Positions 20,254-28,747 of a stretch of DNA of 64,000 nucleotides are shown here, in pieces. The translations under genes and the position numbers were made by a program. The DNA is from an uncultured Paraprevotella sp. GTDB lineage: Bacteria; Bacteroidota; Bacteroidia; Bacteroidales; Bacteroidaceae. The notes under the pieces are model-generated. The model searched no databases and had not been told where the DNA came from. It worked only from the letters and a program-made list of their open reading frames with translations. The stretch is taken from contig CALULA010000001.1 of NCBI GenBank assembly GCA_944321365.1, positions 496,001 through 560,000 of the forward strand, read 5' to 3'. Position 1 is the first letter of the stretch; each line of letters starts with the position of its first letter.

Positions 20254-20261
20254 CAAAGTTA
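20254..20261 (-). promoter_or_regulatory. -7 promoter element for DUF3737-patB
   Basis: Minus strand TAACTTTG, exact TAnnTTTG. It lies about 135 bases upstream of the DUF3737 start and downstream of the MATE gene's stop, so DUF3737-patB can be transcribed separately from the MATE gene. Confidence 0.55.
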
Positions 20262-20320
20262 TGGTCTGGCGGTGAGAACGTCAATACATATCTTACGGAT
20301 ATGATGACCCGAATTACGGT

Positions 20321-21745
20321 TTATGGTCCTTTCAGCCATTTGCCCCGCTCCAGCCGGACAAGAAAGATGCAGCCTCTGAAACAAAGCTCCACGCACATGG
20401 CCACCCAGACTCCCTTCAGTCCCATGGACGGGGCCAGCGCGGCGGCCAGCGTGAGCCTTACGCCCCAGATGCTGAGAAAGTTCATCAGTGAAGGCACGAG
20501 TGTGCTCCCGGCTCCCACAAATACTCCGTAAGCAATGATGGATGCTGCAAACATGGGTTCGGCAAAAGCCTCCACCCGCAAGGCCATGATGCCCAACGAT
20601 CGGATTTCTTCCACCGGCGTCATCACACCGATAATCTGCGGGGCGGCCACGTACATGACGACACCCATGACGCCCATGACGAGCATGCCCAGATACACGG
20701 TGATGTGGGCAAAACGCATGGTCAGTTTCTGTCGGCCTGCTCCCAGGCTCTGGCCGATGAGGGTAGTGGCGGCATCGGAGATGCCATAGCCGGGCATATA
20801 GCAGAGACTTTCGGCTGTAATGGCGAAGGAGTTGGCGGCAATGGCAAAGATTCCAAGCGGTGCCACGATGACCGTAGTCATGATCTGCGCACCGCAAATC
20901 ACCACATGTTCCAGTCCCATGGGACCACCGATGACGAAAGCGTTTTTCAGTATGCGTAATGTGGGGCGGAAACTGCCGCTGCTGCCCTTCAGCTTCAGTT
21001 CGGAAGAGCGTGTCCATAAGTAGGTCATCATCAATGTGGCGGTCAGCAGTTCTGCAAGCACTGTACCCAATATGGCTCCCTCCACGCCCAGTCCCGCACC
21101 GGGCATGTGCAGCTGCATGCCCAATAACGACACTTCACGCGTGGGAAATATCAGGAAATAGTTGAACACAACATCCTCTATGCACATCAGTACGTTCAGC
21201 AGACTGGGTATACGCATGTTGCCACTGCACCGCAGCATACCGCCGGCCAGAAAGTTCATTTGCAGGGCAGGCAGGAAAAGCGAGAAGATGAAGAAATAGA
21301 GCGAGGCGTCACGCCGTATGGCTTCGTCGCCTCCGAGCCATGTCGGCAGTGCGCCGCTGATGGACATTCCTATGGTAGCCAGCAACAGACTGAATGCGAA
21401 TACGGCTACGAATGACTGCCGGAGAATGGATTTGGCACGGGACGTGTCACCGGCACCGATGGCATGGGCCACCTGAACGGAAAAGCCGGTGCCGGCCGCT
21501 CCGCACAAGCCCCAGAAAAGCCATGTGGTTGTAGAGACCAGTCCGATAGACGCAGAGGCGTTTGCTCCCAAGCTGCCTACCATGGAAGCGTCGATGTATT
21601 GCATGGCAATGGAGGACAATTGTGCCACGATGGCCGGAATGCTGAGTTGTATGGTCAGCTGTAACTGTTGCCGCAAGGTCATCGGTTTCTTTTGGCGAAT
21701 CAGTTGCAACAGACGGTCTGTGGTGGATGTTTTTTGTTCATTCAT
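20321..21745 (-). CDS. MATE-family multidrug/metabolite efflux protein
   Basis: 474 residues with twelve predicted membrane helices in two six-helix halves, typical of MATE antiporters that use Na+ or H+ gradients to export cationic or aromatic compounds. The first half starts QLSIPAIVAQLSSIAMQYIDASMVGSLGANASASIGLV and the second GPMGLEHVVICGAQIMTTVIVAPLG. The N-terminal 20 residues are polar and basic. It is divergent from the nitroreductase gene. The predicted transcription start falls almost on the annotated ATG (see the promoter entry), so the true start could be Met22 (MTLRQQLQ). Confidence 0.92.
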   Translation of the reverse strand: MNEQKTSTTDRLLQLIRQKKPMTLRQQLQLTIQLSIPAIVAQLSSIAMQYIDASMVGSLGANASASIGLVSTTTWLFWGLCGAAGTGFSVQVAHAIGAGDTSRAKSILRQSFVAVFAFSLLLATIGMSISGALPTWLGGDEAIRRDASLYFFIFSLFLPALQMNFLAGGMLRCSGNMRIPSLLNVLMCIEDVVFNYFLIFPTREVSLLGMQLHMPGAGLGVEGAILGTVLAELLTATLMMTYLWTRSSELKLKGSSGSFRPTLRILKNAFVIGGPMGLEHVVICGAQIMTTVIVAPLGIFAIAANSFAITAESLCYMPGYGISDAATTLIGQSLGAGRQKLTMRFAHITVYLGMLVMGVMGVVMYVAAPQIIGVMTPVEEIRSLGIMALRVEAFAEPMFAASIIAYGVFVGAGSTLVPSLMNFLSIWGVRLTLAAALAPSMGLKGVWVAMCVELCFRGCIFLVRLERGKWLKGP

Positions 21746-21749
21746 GCTG

Positions 21750-21798
21750 CAAAATTAGGATAAAACCAGCGAAATCTGCGGCGCTTTTTGCGAAATCT
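21750..21798 (-). promoter_or_regulatory. MATE promoter with 21-bp-spaced direct repeat
   Basis: Minus-strand -7 box TAATTTTG at 21750-21757. Just upstream, GCGAAATCT occurs twice on the plus strand (21769-21777 and 21790-21798), 21 bp apart, so both copies face the same side of the helix and flank the -33 region. This suits a dimeric regulator's operator. Confidence 0.45.
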
Positions 21799-22039
21799 TT
21801 ATGTGTAAGCTCCTGATGTCTTGTCGGTGTGCGTTATGCCGCCGTCGGTTGACAAAGTTACAGGATAAAGAATTTCCGGAAGATAAATTTATTACGGACT
21901 TTTTTACCTATATTACGGATTTGAAAAACATTGGACGTGAACAGACGTTAAATGCCTTTCATTGCGCATTTCTTTGGTCAATAGCCTGTATGATTCCCGA
22001 ATTTTGAGTAATTTTGCACCGTTTTTAAAAAGTAGTCTG

Positions 22040-22570
22040 ATGAAATTGCTTGAACTGATTCAGAAAAGACAGAGCGACCGGAAATATACGTCGCAACCGG
22101 TTGCCGAAGATCAGATTGTGGCTTGTCTGGAGGCGGCAAGACTGGCACCGTCGGCCTGCAATTCGCAGCCGTGGAAATTTGTTGTGGTGAACCAGCCGGA
22201 GCTGGTGGCGCAGGTCGGCGAAGCTGCCGCCGGGTTGGGGATGAACAAGTTTGCACGCGAAGTGCCGGTCATCGTAGCGGTCGTGTTGGAAAAGATGAAT
22301 CTGACGGCCCGCATAGGGAGTGTCATTAAAGACAAAGAGTATTCTTTGCTTGATGTCGGTATCGCGGTGGAGCATTTCTGCCTGCAAGCAGCGGAACTTG
22401 GACTGGGTACTTGCATCATGGGTTGGTTTGATGAGAAAAAAGTGAAGAGACTGCTGGGTATCGGTAATCGTCGTGTACCCTTGCTTATTACCTTAGGACA
22501 TCCGGCCGGTGCCACACGGGAGAAAGTGCGTAAGTCACAGGACGAAATCGTTTCTTGGAACAAATATTGA
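22040..22570 (+). CDS. Nitroreductase-family flavoprotein
   Basis: 176 residues from ATG 22040, a small FMN-dependent NAD(P)H oxidoreductase. The FMN-phosphate contact region (IQKRQSDRKYTSQPV), the AARLAPSACNSQPWKFVVV signature and the C-terminal ITLGHPAG..R...R motif are present. It is shorter than classical NfsB and closer to the compact anaerobe type. A -7 box TAATTTTG lies at 22009-22016. Substrate unknown; the divergent MATE pump could export its products, which is inference. Confidence 0.9.
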   Translation: MKLLELIQKRQSDRKYTSQPVAEDQIVACLEAARLAPSACNSQPWKFVVVNQPELVAQVGEAAAGLGMNKFAREVPVIVAVVLEKMNLTARIGSVIKDKEYSLLDVGIAVEHFCLQAAELGLGTCIMGWFDEKKVKRLLGIGNRRVPLLITLGHPAGATREKVRKSQDEIVSWNKY

Positions 22571-22578
22571 CAGGAATC

Positions 22579-23490
22579 ATGGAACATGCAAGAATGAAAG
22601 GTTATATCTACGGCATCATAGCCTCGGTGAGTTATGGGCTTAATCCTTTGTTCGCCCTTCCGCTTTATGCAACGGGAATGAAAGTGGATTCCGTGTTGCT
22701 TTACCGTTATGGGTTTGCGGTGCTTTTCCTTGCTGGCGTGATGAAGCTGACCGGACAGTCGTTTGCGCTGAAACGCCGCGAGATTTTGCCTTTGATTGTC
22801 ATGGGACTGCTGTTTTCTTTCTCATCTTTGTTCCTGTTTCAGAGCTTCAACTATATGGATGCCGGTATTGCCTCCACCATTCTATTTATGTATCCGGTGC
22901 TTGTGGCTTTGATTATGGCAATCTTTTTCAAGGAAAGACTGACTCTGATTAAAGTGTTGTCTATCGCGACGGCCTTCGTGGGCATTTCCATGCTGTATAA
23001 AGGTGACGGCGGGGTTACGCTGAGTCTGACGGGGGTGAGCCTCGTGTTGATGTCATCCCTGACGTATGCTTTGTATATTGTTGGCGTAAACCGCTCGTCA
23101 CTAAAGGAGATGGCGGGTATGAAACTGACGTTTTATGCCATTTTGTTTGGCTCAATAGTCTATGTGGTGCGTTTGCGCGGAGGAGCAGACTTACAGCCGC
23201 TGGCGACAGAGTCACAGTGGATAAATGCTTTGGGCTTGGCCGTGTTCCCTTCATTAATTTCTATGGTTACCATTGCAAAATCCATCCGTTTCATCGGGGC
23301 CACGCCGGCTGCCATTTTGGGTGCGCTGGAACCGCTTACTGCCTTGTTTGTAGGGGTGACAGTGTTCCACGAGAAGCTTACAGGCGGTAACATGGTAGGC
23401 GTTTTGCTGATTCTCTTTGCAGTGACACTGATTGTCGTAGGACCGGGCTGGTGGTTGCGGATCAAGGCGATAGGGCACAGGCATGCCTGA
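22579..23490 (+). CDS. EamA/DMT-family transporter
   Basis: 303 residues with ten predicted membrane helices in two EamA repeats (first ending about residue 140 with VLSIATAFVGISMLYKGDG; second ending VLLILFAVTLIVVGPGW). The motif GATPAAILGALEPLTALFVGV is typical of RhaT/YdcZ-like DMT exporters. I chose the ATG at 22579, 8 bp after the nitroreductase stop; an in-frame ATG at 22594 (MKGYIYG) is equally plausible. Probably co-transcribed with the nitroreductase. Substrate unknown. Confidence 0.88.
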   Translation: MEHARMKGYIYGIIASVSYGLNPLFALPLYATGMKVDSVLLYRYGFAVLFLAGVMKLTGQSFALKRREILPLIVMGLLFSFSSLFLFQSFNYMDAGIASTILFMYPVLVALIMAIFFKERLTLIKVLSIATAFVGISMLYKGDGGVTLSLTGVSLVLMSSLTYALYIVGVNRSSLKEMAGMKLTFYAILFGSIVYVVRLRGGADLQPLATESQWINALGLAVFPSLISMVTIAKSIRFIGATPAAILGALEPLTALFVGVTVFHEKLTGGNMVGVLLILFAVTLIVVGPGWWLRIKAIGHRHA

Positions 23491-23519
23491 TTCTTGTCAG
23501 GCTTTGACTTTTCAGAAAC

Positions 23520-23566
23520 GGAATCCCCGGAAAGCGATGCTAAAAAGGATGCTTTCCGGGGATTCC
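23520..23566. terminator. Long hairpin between convergent genes
   Basis: A 16-bp perfect stem: GGAATCCCCGGAAAGC (23520-23535) pairs with GCTTTCCGGGGATTCC (23551-23566). It lies between the EamA gene and the convergent head-GIN genes. The T-tract is weak on both sides, so termination efficiency is uncertain. Confidence 0.7.
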
Positions 23567-23649
23567 GGTCATAAAACAGGTTCCTGTCGCTTGTTGTTGG
23601 CGGATATTTTGCCCTTGCTGGTCTTTTGGGGACGGATTACCGCTGTCTG

Positions 23650-23925
23650 TTATTTCACCGCCGTCTGAGGCTTCCACGTGCCATTCGGCCGTAGTTCTGC
23701 AGAAGCATGAACTTCCGCTTGAGGCTCTCCGTCGTAGGGGGTGTAGATTACAACGACAGCTGATCAGGGCCGAACGGCATGGTAATCTGTCACTTGCACT
23801 TTCCGAATCTCATACCCTCCGTCGGTCGTCACCGATGTCCGGGCATTGGCGCAGTTGCTTGTGACGGTTACAGCAGCCGCCAGCAGGGACAGGTGCTTTA
23901 TGAAATGAAATGGATCGACGTTCAT
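23650..23925 (-). pseudogene. Decayed small head-GIN/DUF2807-like exported protein
   Basis: An ATG at 23923-23925 overlaps the stop of the upstream lipoprotein gene (ATGA), as in coupled genes. The frame gives a signal peptide (MNVDPFHFIKHLSLLAAAVTVTSNCANA) and YEIRKVQVTDYHAVRP, then an in-frame TGA at 23764-23766, then SAVVVIYTPYDGEPQAEVHASAEL and a normal TAA. The part after the TGA matches the start of a head-GIN domain: compare TTVDVIYTPTPGEKDVTITAANNL in the neighbour. The frame is otherwise uninterrupted, so one nonsense change plus loss of most of the C-terminal domain explains it. The short 53-residue product might still be made. Confidence 0.7.
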
Positions 23926-25517
23926 TCTGTTTGGGGAGTTAGAGCTTCAAGCTTTGTTCTTTGCGCATTCAGTCCCTCTAAGGACAGACAATCGGGCTGG
24001 TCTGTGGTGAACATGGCATTTGTACAAGCACCGGTCAGCCGTATACGTCCGTTGGTGGCGGATGTGACTCTGATGTCTTTGCAGTCAATGTCTGTAATCA
24101 GCAGGTTGCCGCTGCCGTCCATTCTGATGCTCAGGCTGTCGCAGTGCAGTCCGCCTTCCAGTCGTACATTGCCGTTTCCTTTCATGGACAAGCTTAACTT
24201 GCTGCAACGTACTTGCTGACTGACAGACAGCGTATGGTTGCTATAGGAGTTGACATACAAGTTCTGACAGACTATCGGTCCGCAAAGAATATCGCCGTTC
24301 ACATCGATATAAAGCGTTGTGTCGCTTTCGATACCGCTTTTCAGGATGAGCAGTCCGCTGCCGGCATTACTGATAGACGTAACCGGCGGAGCCTGCAGTT
24401 CCACATTAACCGGTCCGTTGGACATGATATTGGGATAACGTTTCATGTTGAGCAAAAAAGTCCCTTGACGGTTGACAAACGTTTCCATGTATGGAAGCAG
24501 GTTATTGGCTGCGGTAATGGTTACATCTTTTTCTCCCGGAGTGGGAGTATAGATGACATCAACTGTCGTTCGAGTAACGATTCTGTTAAATTGGTCAGCC
24601 GTGATTTTCCGGCTGTCATGGTTGATGTCGGGGGATACGTTTACGGTCTGTACTTTACTTATTCCGGTTACTTCATACACTCCGGCATAGGAAGCCGCAA
24701 ATCCTTCTCCGGATTTCCCCATGTCCTTTACCTGTAGTTCGGCATAAGCCGGATAACCGCTTCTTACGCCCTGTGTGGCGTGGTCGTAATCCGCAAGCAA
24801 CTTTCCGCTTCGGTCCACTACCCAGTAGAGCGTGGTGTCACCGCACGACACAAAAGTACGTGTCTCATGTCCGATGACAAGTTCTCCCTTTACGTTCTTT
24901 GTGGGTATGTCGGTAAGGACTATGCTTTCCGGGTCGAAAAGCGGAGCTTCCTGTCCGATTTCAACGAATATCGCCCGATCGGGATGATTGTCATGTACTT
25001 CAAAATATCGTGTTCCGCTGTTGCCTGTTCCCCATCCGTTGCACGTAGAGGGTACGGCTTCATTCTTTTGCAGGGCTTCTATCTTGTCTGCGTAGTCCCC
25101 TTTTGGGACAAGCACATAACGTGTCACTCCCTTACGGTCGCAGTCTTCTTCCTTGAATTTGCAGGTTTGCGTCTCATCCCACCCCGGTGTGGTACGTAGT
25201 ATGTCCAGCACATCATCGATGTCGCCGTCTTTTATGGGGAACACTTTGATGATCTGGCGACGTGAATGGCTGATACTGTCATGCTTTTCTGCAACGGCAC
25301 CGTGCAGAATGCCGTCGGTAACGATATGGAACGAACTGTCGTGCTGCGCCCAAAGCTTTAATCCTGCGCCGGACACAATTTCCCATTCAAAGCCTTTTCT
25401 TGCAGCCTGTGACGGCTGGTTGGGGAATACGGGGTATTTGTCGTCATGGTTTCCAAAGCAACTGCAGAGTGTTGCGAGGATAACTCCCGCTACGGTTGTC
25501 AAAATAGAATTTTTCAT
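23922..25517 (-). CDS. Lipoprotein with C-terminal head-GIN (DUF2807) beta-helix domain
   Basis: 531 residues. The N-terminus (MKNSILTTVAGVILATLCSC) looks like a lipoprotein signal with Cys18 or Cys20 as the lipidation site. Residues about 25-300 form an unrecognised domain with repeated Tyr/Asp/Gly strands. From about residue 305 a head-GIN (putative auto-transporter adhesin) domain begins: ITADQFNRIVTRTTVDVIYTP, then regular strands (NLYVNSYSNHTLSVSQQVRCSKLSLSMKGNGNVRLEGGLHCDSLSIRMDGSGNLLI). These domains are common surface or periplasmic proteins in Bacteroidota with no firm function. It lies 83 bp after glnN and overlaps the decayed gene by the ATGA. Confidence 0.8.
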   Translation of the reverse strand: MKNSILTTVAGVILATLCSCFGNHDDKYPVFPNQPSQAARKGFEWEIVSGAGLKLWAQHDSSFHIVTDGILHGAVAEKHDSISHSRRQIIKVFPIKDGDIDDVLDILRTTPGWDETQTCKFKEEDCDRKGVTRYVLVPKGDYADKIEALQKNEAVPSTCNGWGTGNSGTRYFEVHDNHPDRAIFVEIGQEAPLFDPESIVLTDIPTKNVKGELVIGHETRTFVSCGDTTLYWVVDRSGKLLADYDHATQGVRSGYPAYAELQVKDMGKSGEGFAASYAGVYEVTGISKVQTVNVSPDINHDSRKITADQFNRIVTRTTVDVIYTPTPGEKDVTITAANNLLPYMETFVNRQGTFLLNMKRYPNIMSNGPVNVELQAPPVTSISNAGSGLLILKSGIESDTTLYIDVNGDILCGPIVCQNLYVNSYSNHTLSVSQQVRCSKLSLSMKGNGNVRLEGGLHCDSLSIRMDGSGNLLITDIDCKDIRVTSATNGRIRLTGACTNAMFTTDQPDCLSLEGLNAQRTKLEALTPQTE

Positions 25518-25600
25518 GGTCTTTCGTCATTAAAATAAATAGGGAAGGAGCCTTTTGCCGACTTTGCGGAATGAGGCAAAAGAACTCCATCCCAGTGGGT

Positions 25601-27793
25601 TTAACGGATGAACAATAGTTCACGGTACTTGGGTAAGGGCCACATCTCATCGTCTACAATCAGTTCCAGCTTGTCCACATGATAACGTATGCTTTCCAGC
25701 ATGGGAGCGATGGTGTCATGGTAGGCTATGGCTTTTTCCCGTACATTTTCTATGCGATTGGCCACCTTGCGGTTTTCGATCATTTGGGTAATGTTCTCAG
25801 CGATAAAACTTGTATGTTCTGAAATCTTTTCGATCAGCAGAATGTTTTTTGCATTCAGCTTTTCAGCTTTTTCCGCGGGGAACACCTCCTGAACCTTGTG
25901 TACGTTGTCTATTAATGCACTCTGGTAACGCGTGGCAACAGGAATGATGTGGTTCATACACATGTCGCCGAAGATGCGTGCCTCGATTTGCACTTTCTTT
26001 GTATAGGTTTCCCATTTGATTTCATTGCGTGCCTCGATTTCGTTGCGCTTGAACACGTGGGTGATTTCAAACATCTTCACGCTGCTTTCGTCCAGATAAC
26101 GGTCGAAGACGAGCGGGCAGCTGCGCTCCGTGTCTAATCCCCGGCGTTTGGCTTCTTCCTGCCATTCTTCCGAATATCCGTTGCCGTCGAAATGAATAGG
26201 TTTGCAAGTCTTAATGTCCTCACGTACGATTTGCAGAATGGCCTTGGTCTTGTCCACTCCCTTTTCTATGAGAGCGTCTACCCGTGTCCTGAAGTTGATG
26301 AGAGCCTCAGCCATGGCAGCGTTGAGCACAATCATGGCGGCAGCACAGTTTGCCTGTGAACCAATGGCGCGGAATTCAAACCGATTGCCGGTGAAGGCGA
26401 AGGGAGAAGTGCGGTTCCGGTCGGTGTTGTCAATCAGCAGTTCCGGAATCTGCGGGATATCCAACTTCATGCCATGTTTGCTTGCTATGTCGATCAGCTC
26501 ATCGTCTGTGGTATTTTCCAAATGTTCCAGGATGTCGCTCAACTGCTGTCCGAGGAAAGAAGAGATGATGGCCGGCGGAGCTTCGTGGCCGCCCAGACGG
26601 TGGGCGTTGGTCGCACTCATGATAGATGCTTTCAGCAGTCCGTTATGGCGATAAACAGCCATTAATGTTTCCACGATGAAAGTGATGAAGCGCAGGTTGT
26701 CCATCGGTGTTTTTCCCGGACCGTGTAACAATATGCCGGTATCGGTGGCCAGTGACCAGTTGTTATGTTTTCCGGAACCATTGATGCCCGCAAAAGGCTT
26801 TTCGTGCAGCAGGCAGCGGAAGCCATGCTTGCGTGCTATCCTTTTCATTAAAGACATCAACAGCATGTTGTGGTCTACGGCCAGATTCGTTTCCTCATAT
26901 ATGGGAGCCAATTCAAATTGGTTGGGCGCAACTTCATTATGACGGGTCTTGCAGGGAATGCCCAATTCCAGGGCACGGATTTCCAAATCTTTCATGAATT
27001 CGGCCACACGTTCCGGAATAGACCCGAAATAGTGGTCGTCCATCTGCTGGTTTTTGGCCGACTCATGTCCCATCAGTGTGCGCCCGGTCATCAGCAGGTC
27101 GGGGCGGGTGGCATACAGACCTTCGTCCACCAGGAAATATTCTTGTTCCCATCCCAGATTGGAAATGACTTTCTTGACGTCCGGATAAAAGTAGCGGCAG
27201 ACATCGGTAGCTGCTTTGTCCACCGCATGAATGGCCTTTTTCAATGGGGCTTTATAGTCGAGAGCCTCTCCCGTATAGGAAATAAAAATGGTGGGAATCA
27301 TCAGTGTGTCGCCAATGACAAACACCGGAGACGCGGGATCCCATGCGGAATAGCCTCTGGCCTCAAAGGTGGAACGGATGCCGCCGTTGGGAAAAGACGA
27401 AGCGTCTGGTTCTTGTTGTATGAGTTGTTTGCCGGAAAACACTTCTATCATTCCTCCTTTGCCGTCATGTTCCACAAAGGCATCGTGCTTCTCGGCGGTG
27501 CCTTCGGTCAGCGGTTGAAACCAATGCGTGCAATGGGTCACGCCCAATTCCATGGCCCATTTCTTCATGCCCGCCGCCACCACATCGGCAGTCTGCAGAT
27601 CGAGTGAAGCACCGTTGTCTATCACGTCGCACATTTTTTTATAAACCTCTGCCGGAAGATATTTGAACATTTTCTGGCGGGTGAATACGTATTTGCCGAA
27701 AAAATCAGAGGGTCTTTCTGACGGAGCCGGAACCTCTACGGCCTTTTTTTTGAAGGCTTCGCCTACAACTTCAAATCTGAGTGTGGATGACAT
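25601..27793 (-). CDS. glnN: Type III glutamine synthetase
   Basis: 730 residues; ATP-dependent synthesis of glutamine from glutamate and ammonia. GSIII is the large dodecameric form typical of Bacteroidota and cyanobacteria. Landmarks are the GSIII N-terminus (FFGKYVFTRQKMFKYLPAEVYKKM), the active-site stretch FAGINGSGKHNNWS with metal and substrate ligands, GGHEAPPAIISSFLG, and TGNRFEFRAIGSQANCAAAM. It follows aguA and aguB on one strand with gaps of 34-35 bp, so the ammonia released by those enzymes can be re-fixed by this one. No promoter consensus is seen in the 35-bp gap, which supports co-transcription. Confidence 0.98.
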   Translation of the reverse strand: MSSTLRFEVVGEAFKKKAVEVPAPSERPSDFFGKYVFTRQKMFKYLPAEVYKKMCDVIDNGASLDLQTADVVAAGMKKWAMELGVTHCTHWFQPLTEGTAEKHDAFVEHDGKGGMIEVFSGKQLIQQEPDASSFPNGGIRSTFEARGYSAWDPASPVFVIGDTLMIPTIFISYTGEALDYKAPLKKAIHAVDKAATDVCRYFYPDVKKVISNLGWEQEYFLVDEGLYATRPDLLMTGRTLMGHESAKNQQMDDHYFGSIPERVAEFMKDLEIRALELGIPCKTRHNEVAPNQFELAPIYEETNLAVDHNMLLMSLMKRIARKHGFRCLLHEKPFAGINGSGKHNNWSLATDTGILLHGPGKTPMDNLRFITFIVETLMAVYRHNGLLKASIMSATNAHRLGGHEAPPAIISSFLGQQLSDILEHLENTTDDELIDIASKHGMKLDIPQIPELLIDNTDRNRTSPFAFTGNRFEFRAIGSQANCAAAMIVLNAAMAEALINFRTRVDALIEKGVDKTKAILQIVREDIKTCKPIHFDGNGYSEEWQEEAKRRGLDTERSCPLVFDRYLDESSVKMFEITHVFKRNEIEARNEIKWETYTKKVQIEARIFGDMCMNHIIPVATRYQSALIDNVHKVQEVFPAEKAEKLNAKNILLIEKISEHTSFIAENITQMIENRKVANRIENVREKAIAYHDTIAPMLESIRYHVDKLELIVDDEMWPLPKYRELLFIR

Positions 27794-27828
27794 ATATACC
27801 TTATTATATAATTATGTTTTGAATTTGA

Positions 27829-28713
27829 CTAATCTATGAAACGGCGGGTTAGCGGAGCAAATTCCTCAATGCGGCGGTCGCGCAGGAACGGCCACCATCT
27901 TCGTACGTTTTCAGAACGTTCCAAATCGATTTCCACCACGATGTTTTCTTCTTTTTCCCGACTGGCGCGTGCAAGAAACTCTCCTTGTGGTCCGGCTACG
28001 AAGCTGCTGCCCCAAAACTGTATGCCGTGCGTCTGGCCGGAAGGATCAGGCTCGTGCCCCACGCGGTTCACCGCGATGAGCGGCAGTCCGTTGGCCACGG
28101 CATGTCCGCGTTGTACTGTGGTCCACGCTTCCCGTTGCCGTTCCTGCTCTTCCGGCGTGTCACTGCTCTCGTAACCTATGGCCGTAGGATAGATCAACAG
28201 TTCGGCACCTTGCAGAGCCATCAGACGTGCGCCTTCGGGATACCATTGGTCCCAGCAGACTTGTACGCCCAGTATGCCTACTGACGTACGGATGGGATGA
28301 AACCCCAAGTCGCCGGGAGTGAAATAGAATTTCTCGTAATAGGCCGGATCATCGGGGATGTGCATTTTGCGATATTTACCGGCAATGGAACCGTCGCGTT
28401 CAAATACGACAGCCGTGTTGTGGTACAGTCCGGCCGCCCGTTTTTCAAACAGTGACGTAACCAGCACAATGCCGAACTGCCGGGCCAGCTCGCCGAAGAA
28501 GCCGGTAGAGGGGCCTGGTATGGATTCGGCCAGATTGAAATTCTCTGTGTCCTCCGTCTGGCAGAAATATAATGAGTTGTGCAGTTCCTGCAATACGACT
28601 AATTGCGCTCCCTGCGAACTGACTTCCTCGATGTTCCGTGCCAGTTTGTAGAGGTTGGCTTTTATATCCGCGGTATTGGTCTGCTGAATCAGACCTGCTT
28701 TGATTGTTCTCAT
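27829..28713 (-). CDS. aguB: N-carbamoylputrescine amidohydrolase
   Basis: 294 residues; nitrilase-superfamily enzyme that hydrolyses N-carbamoylputrescine to putrescine, CO2 and ammonia. The Glu-Lys-Cys triad is visible in LQELHNSLYFCQTED, YRKMHIPDDPAYYEKFYFTPGD and LGVQVCWDQWYPEGARLMAL; the YEKFYFTPGD and HGIQFWGSSFV motifs mark the AguB subgroup. Normal full length. It lies 34 bp after aguA, completing the two-step agmatine-to-putrescine route. Confidence 0.96.
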   Translation of the reverse strand: MRTIKAGLIQQTNTADIKANLYKLARNIEEVSSQGAQLVVLQELHNSLYFCQTEDTENFNLAESIPGPSTGFFGELARQFGIVLVTSLFEKRAAGLYHNTAVVFERDGSIAGKYRKMHIPDDPAYYEKFYFTPGDLGFHPIRTSVGILGVQVCWDQWYPEGARLMALQGAELLIYPTAIGYESSDTPEEQERQREAWTTVQRGHAVANGLPLIAVNRVGHEPDPSGQTHGIQFWGSSFVAGPQGEFLARASREKEENIVVEIDLERSENVRRWWPFLRDRRIEEFAPLTRRFID

Positions 28714-28747
28714 ATTTTCATAAAATACAGGATGGTGTTAATCGGAT

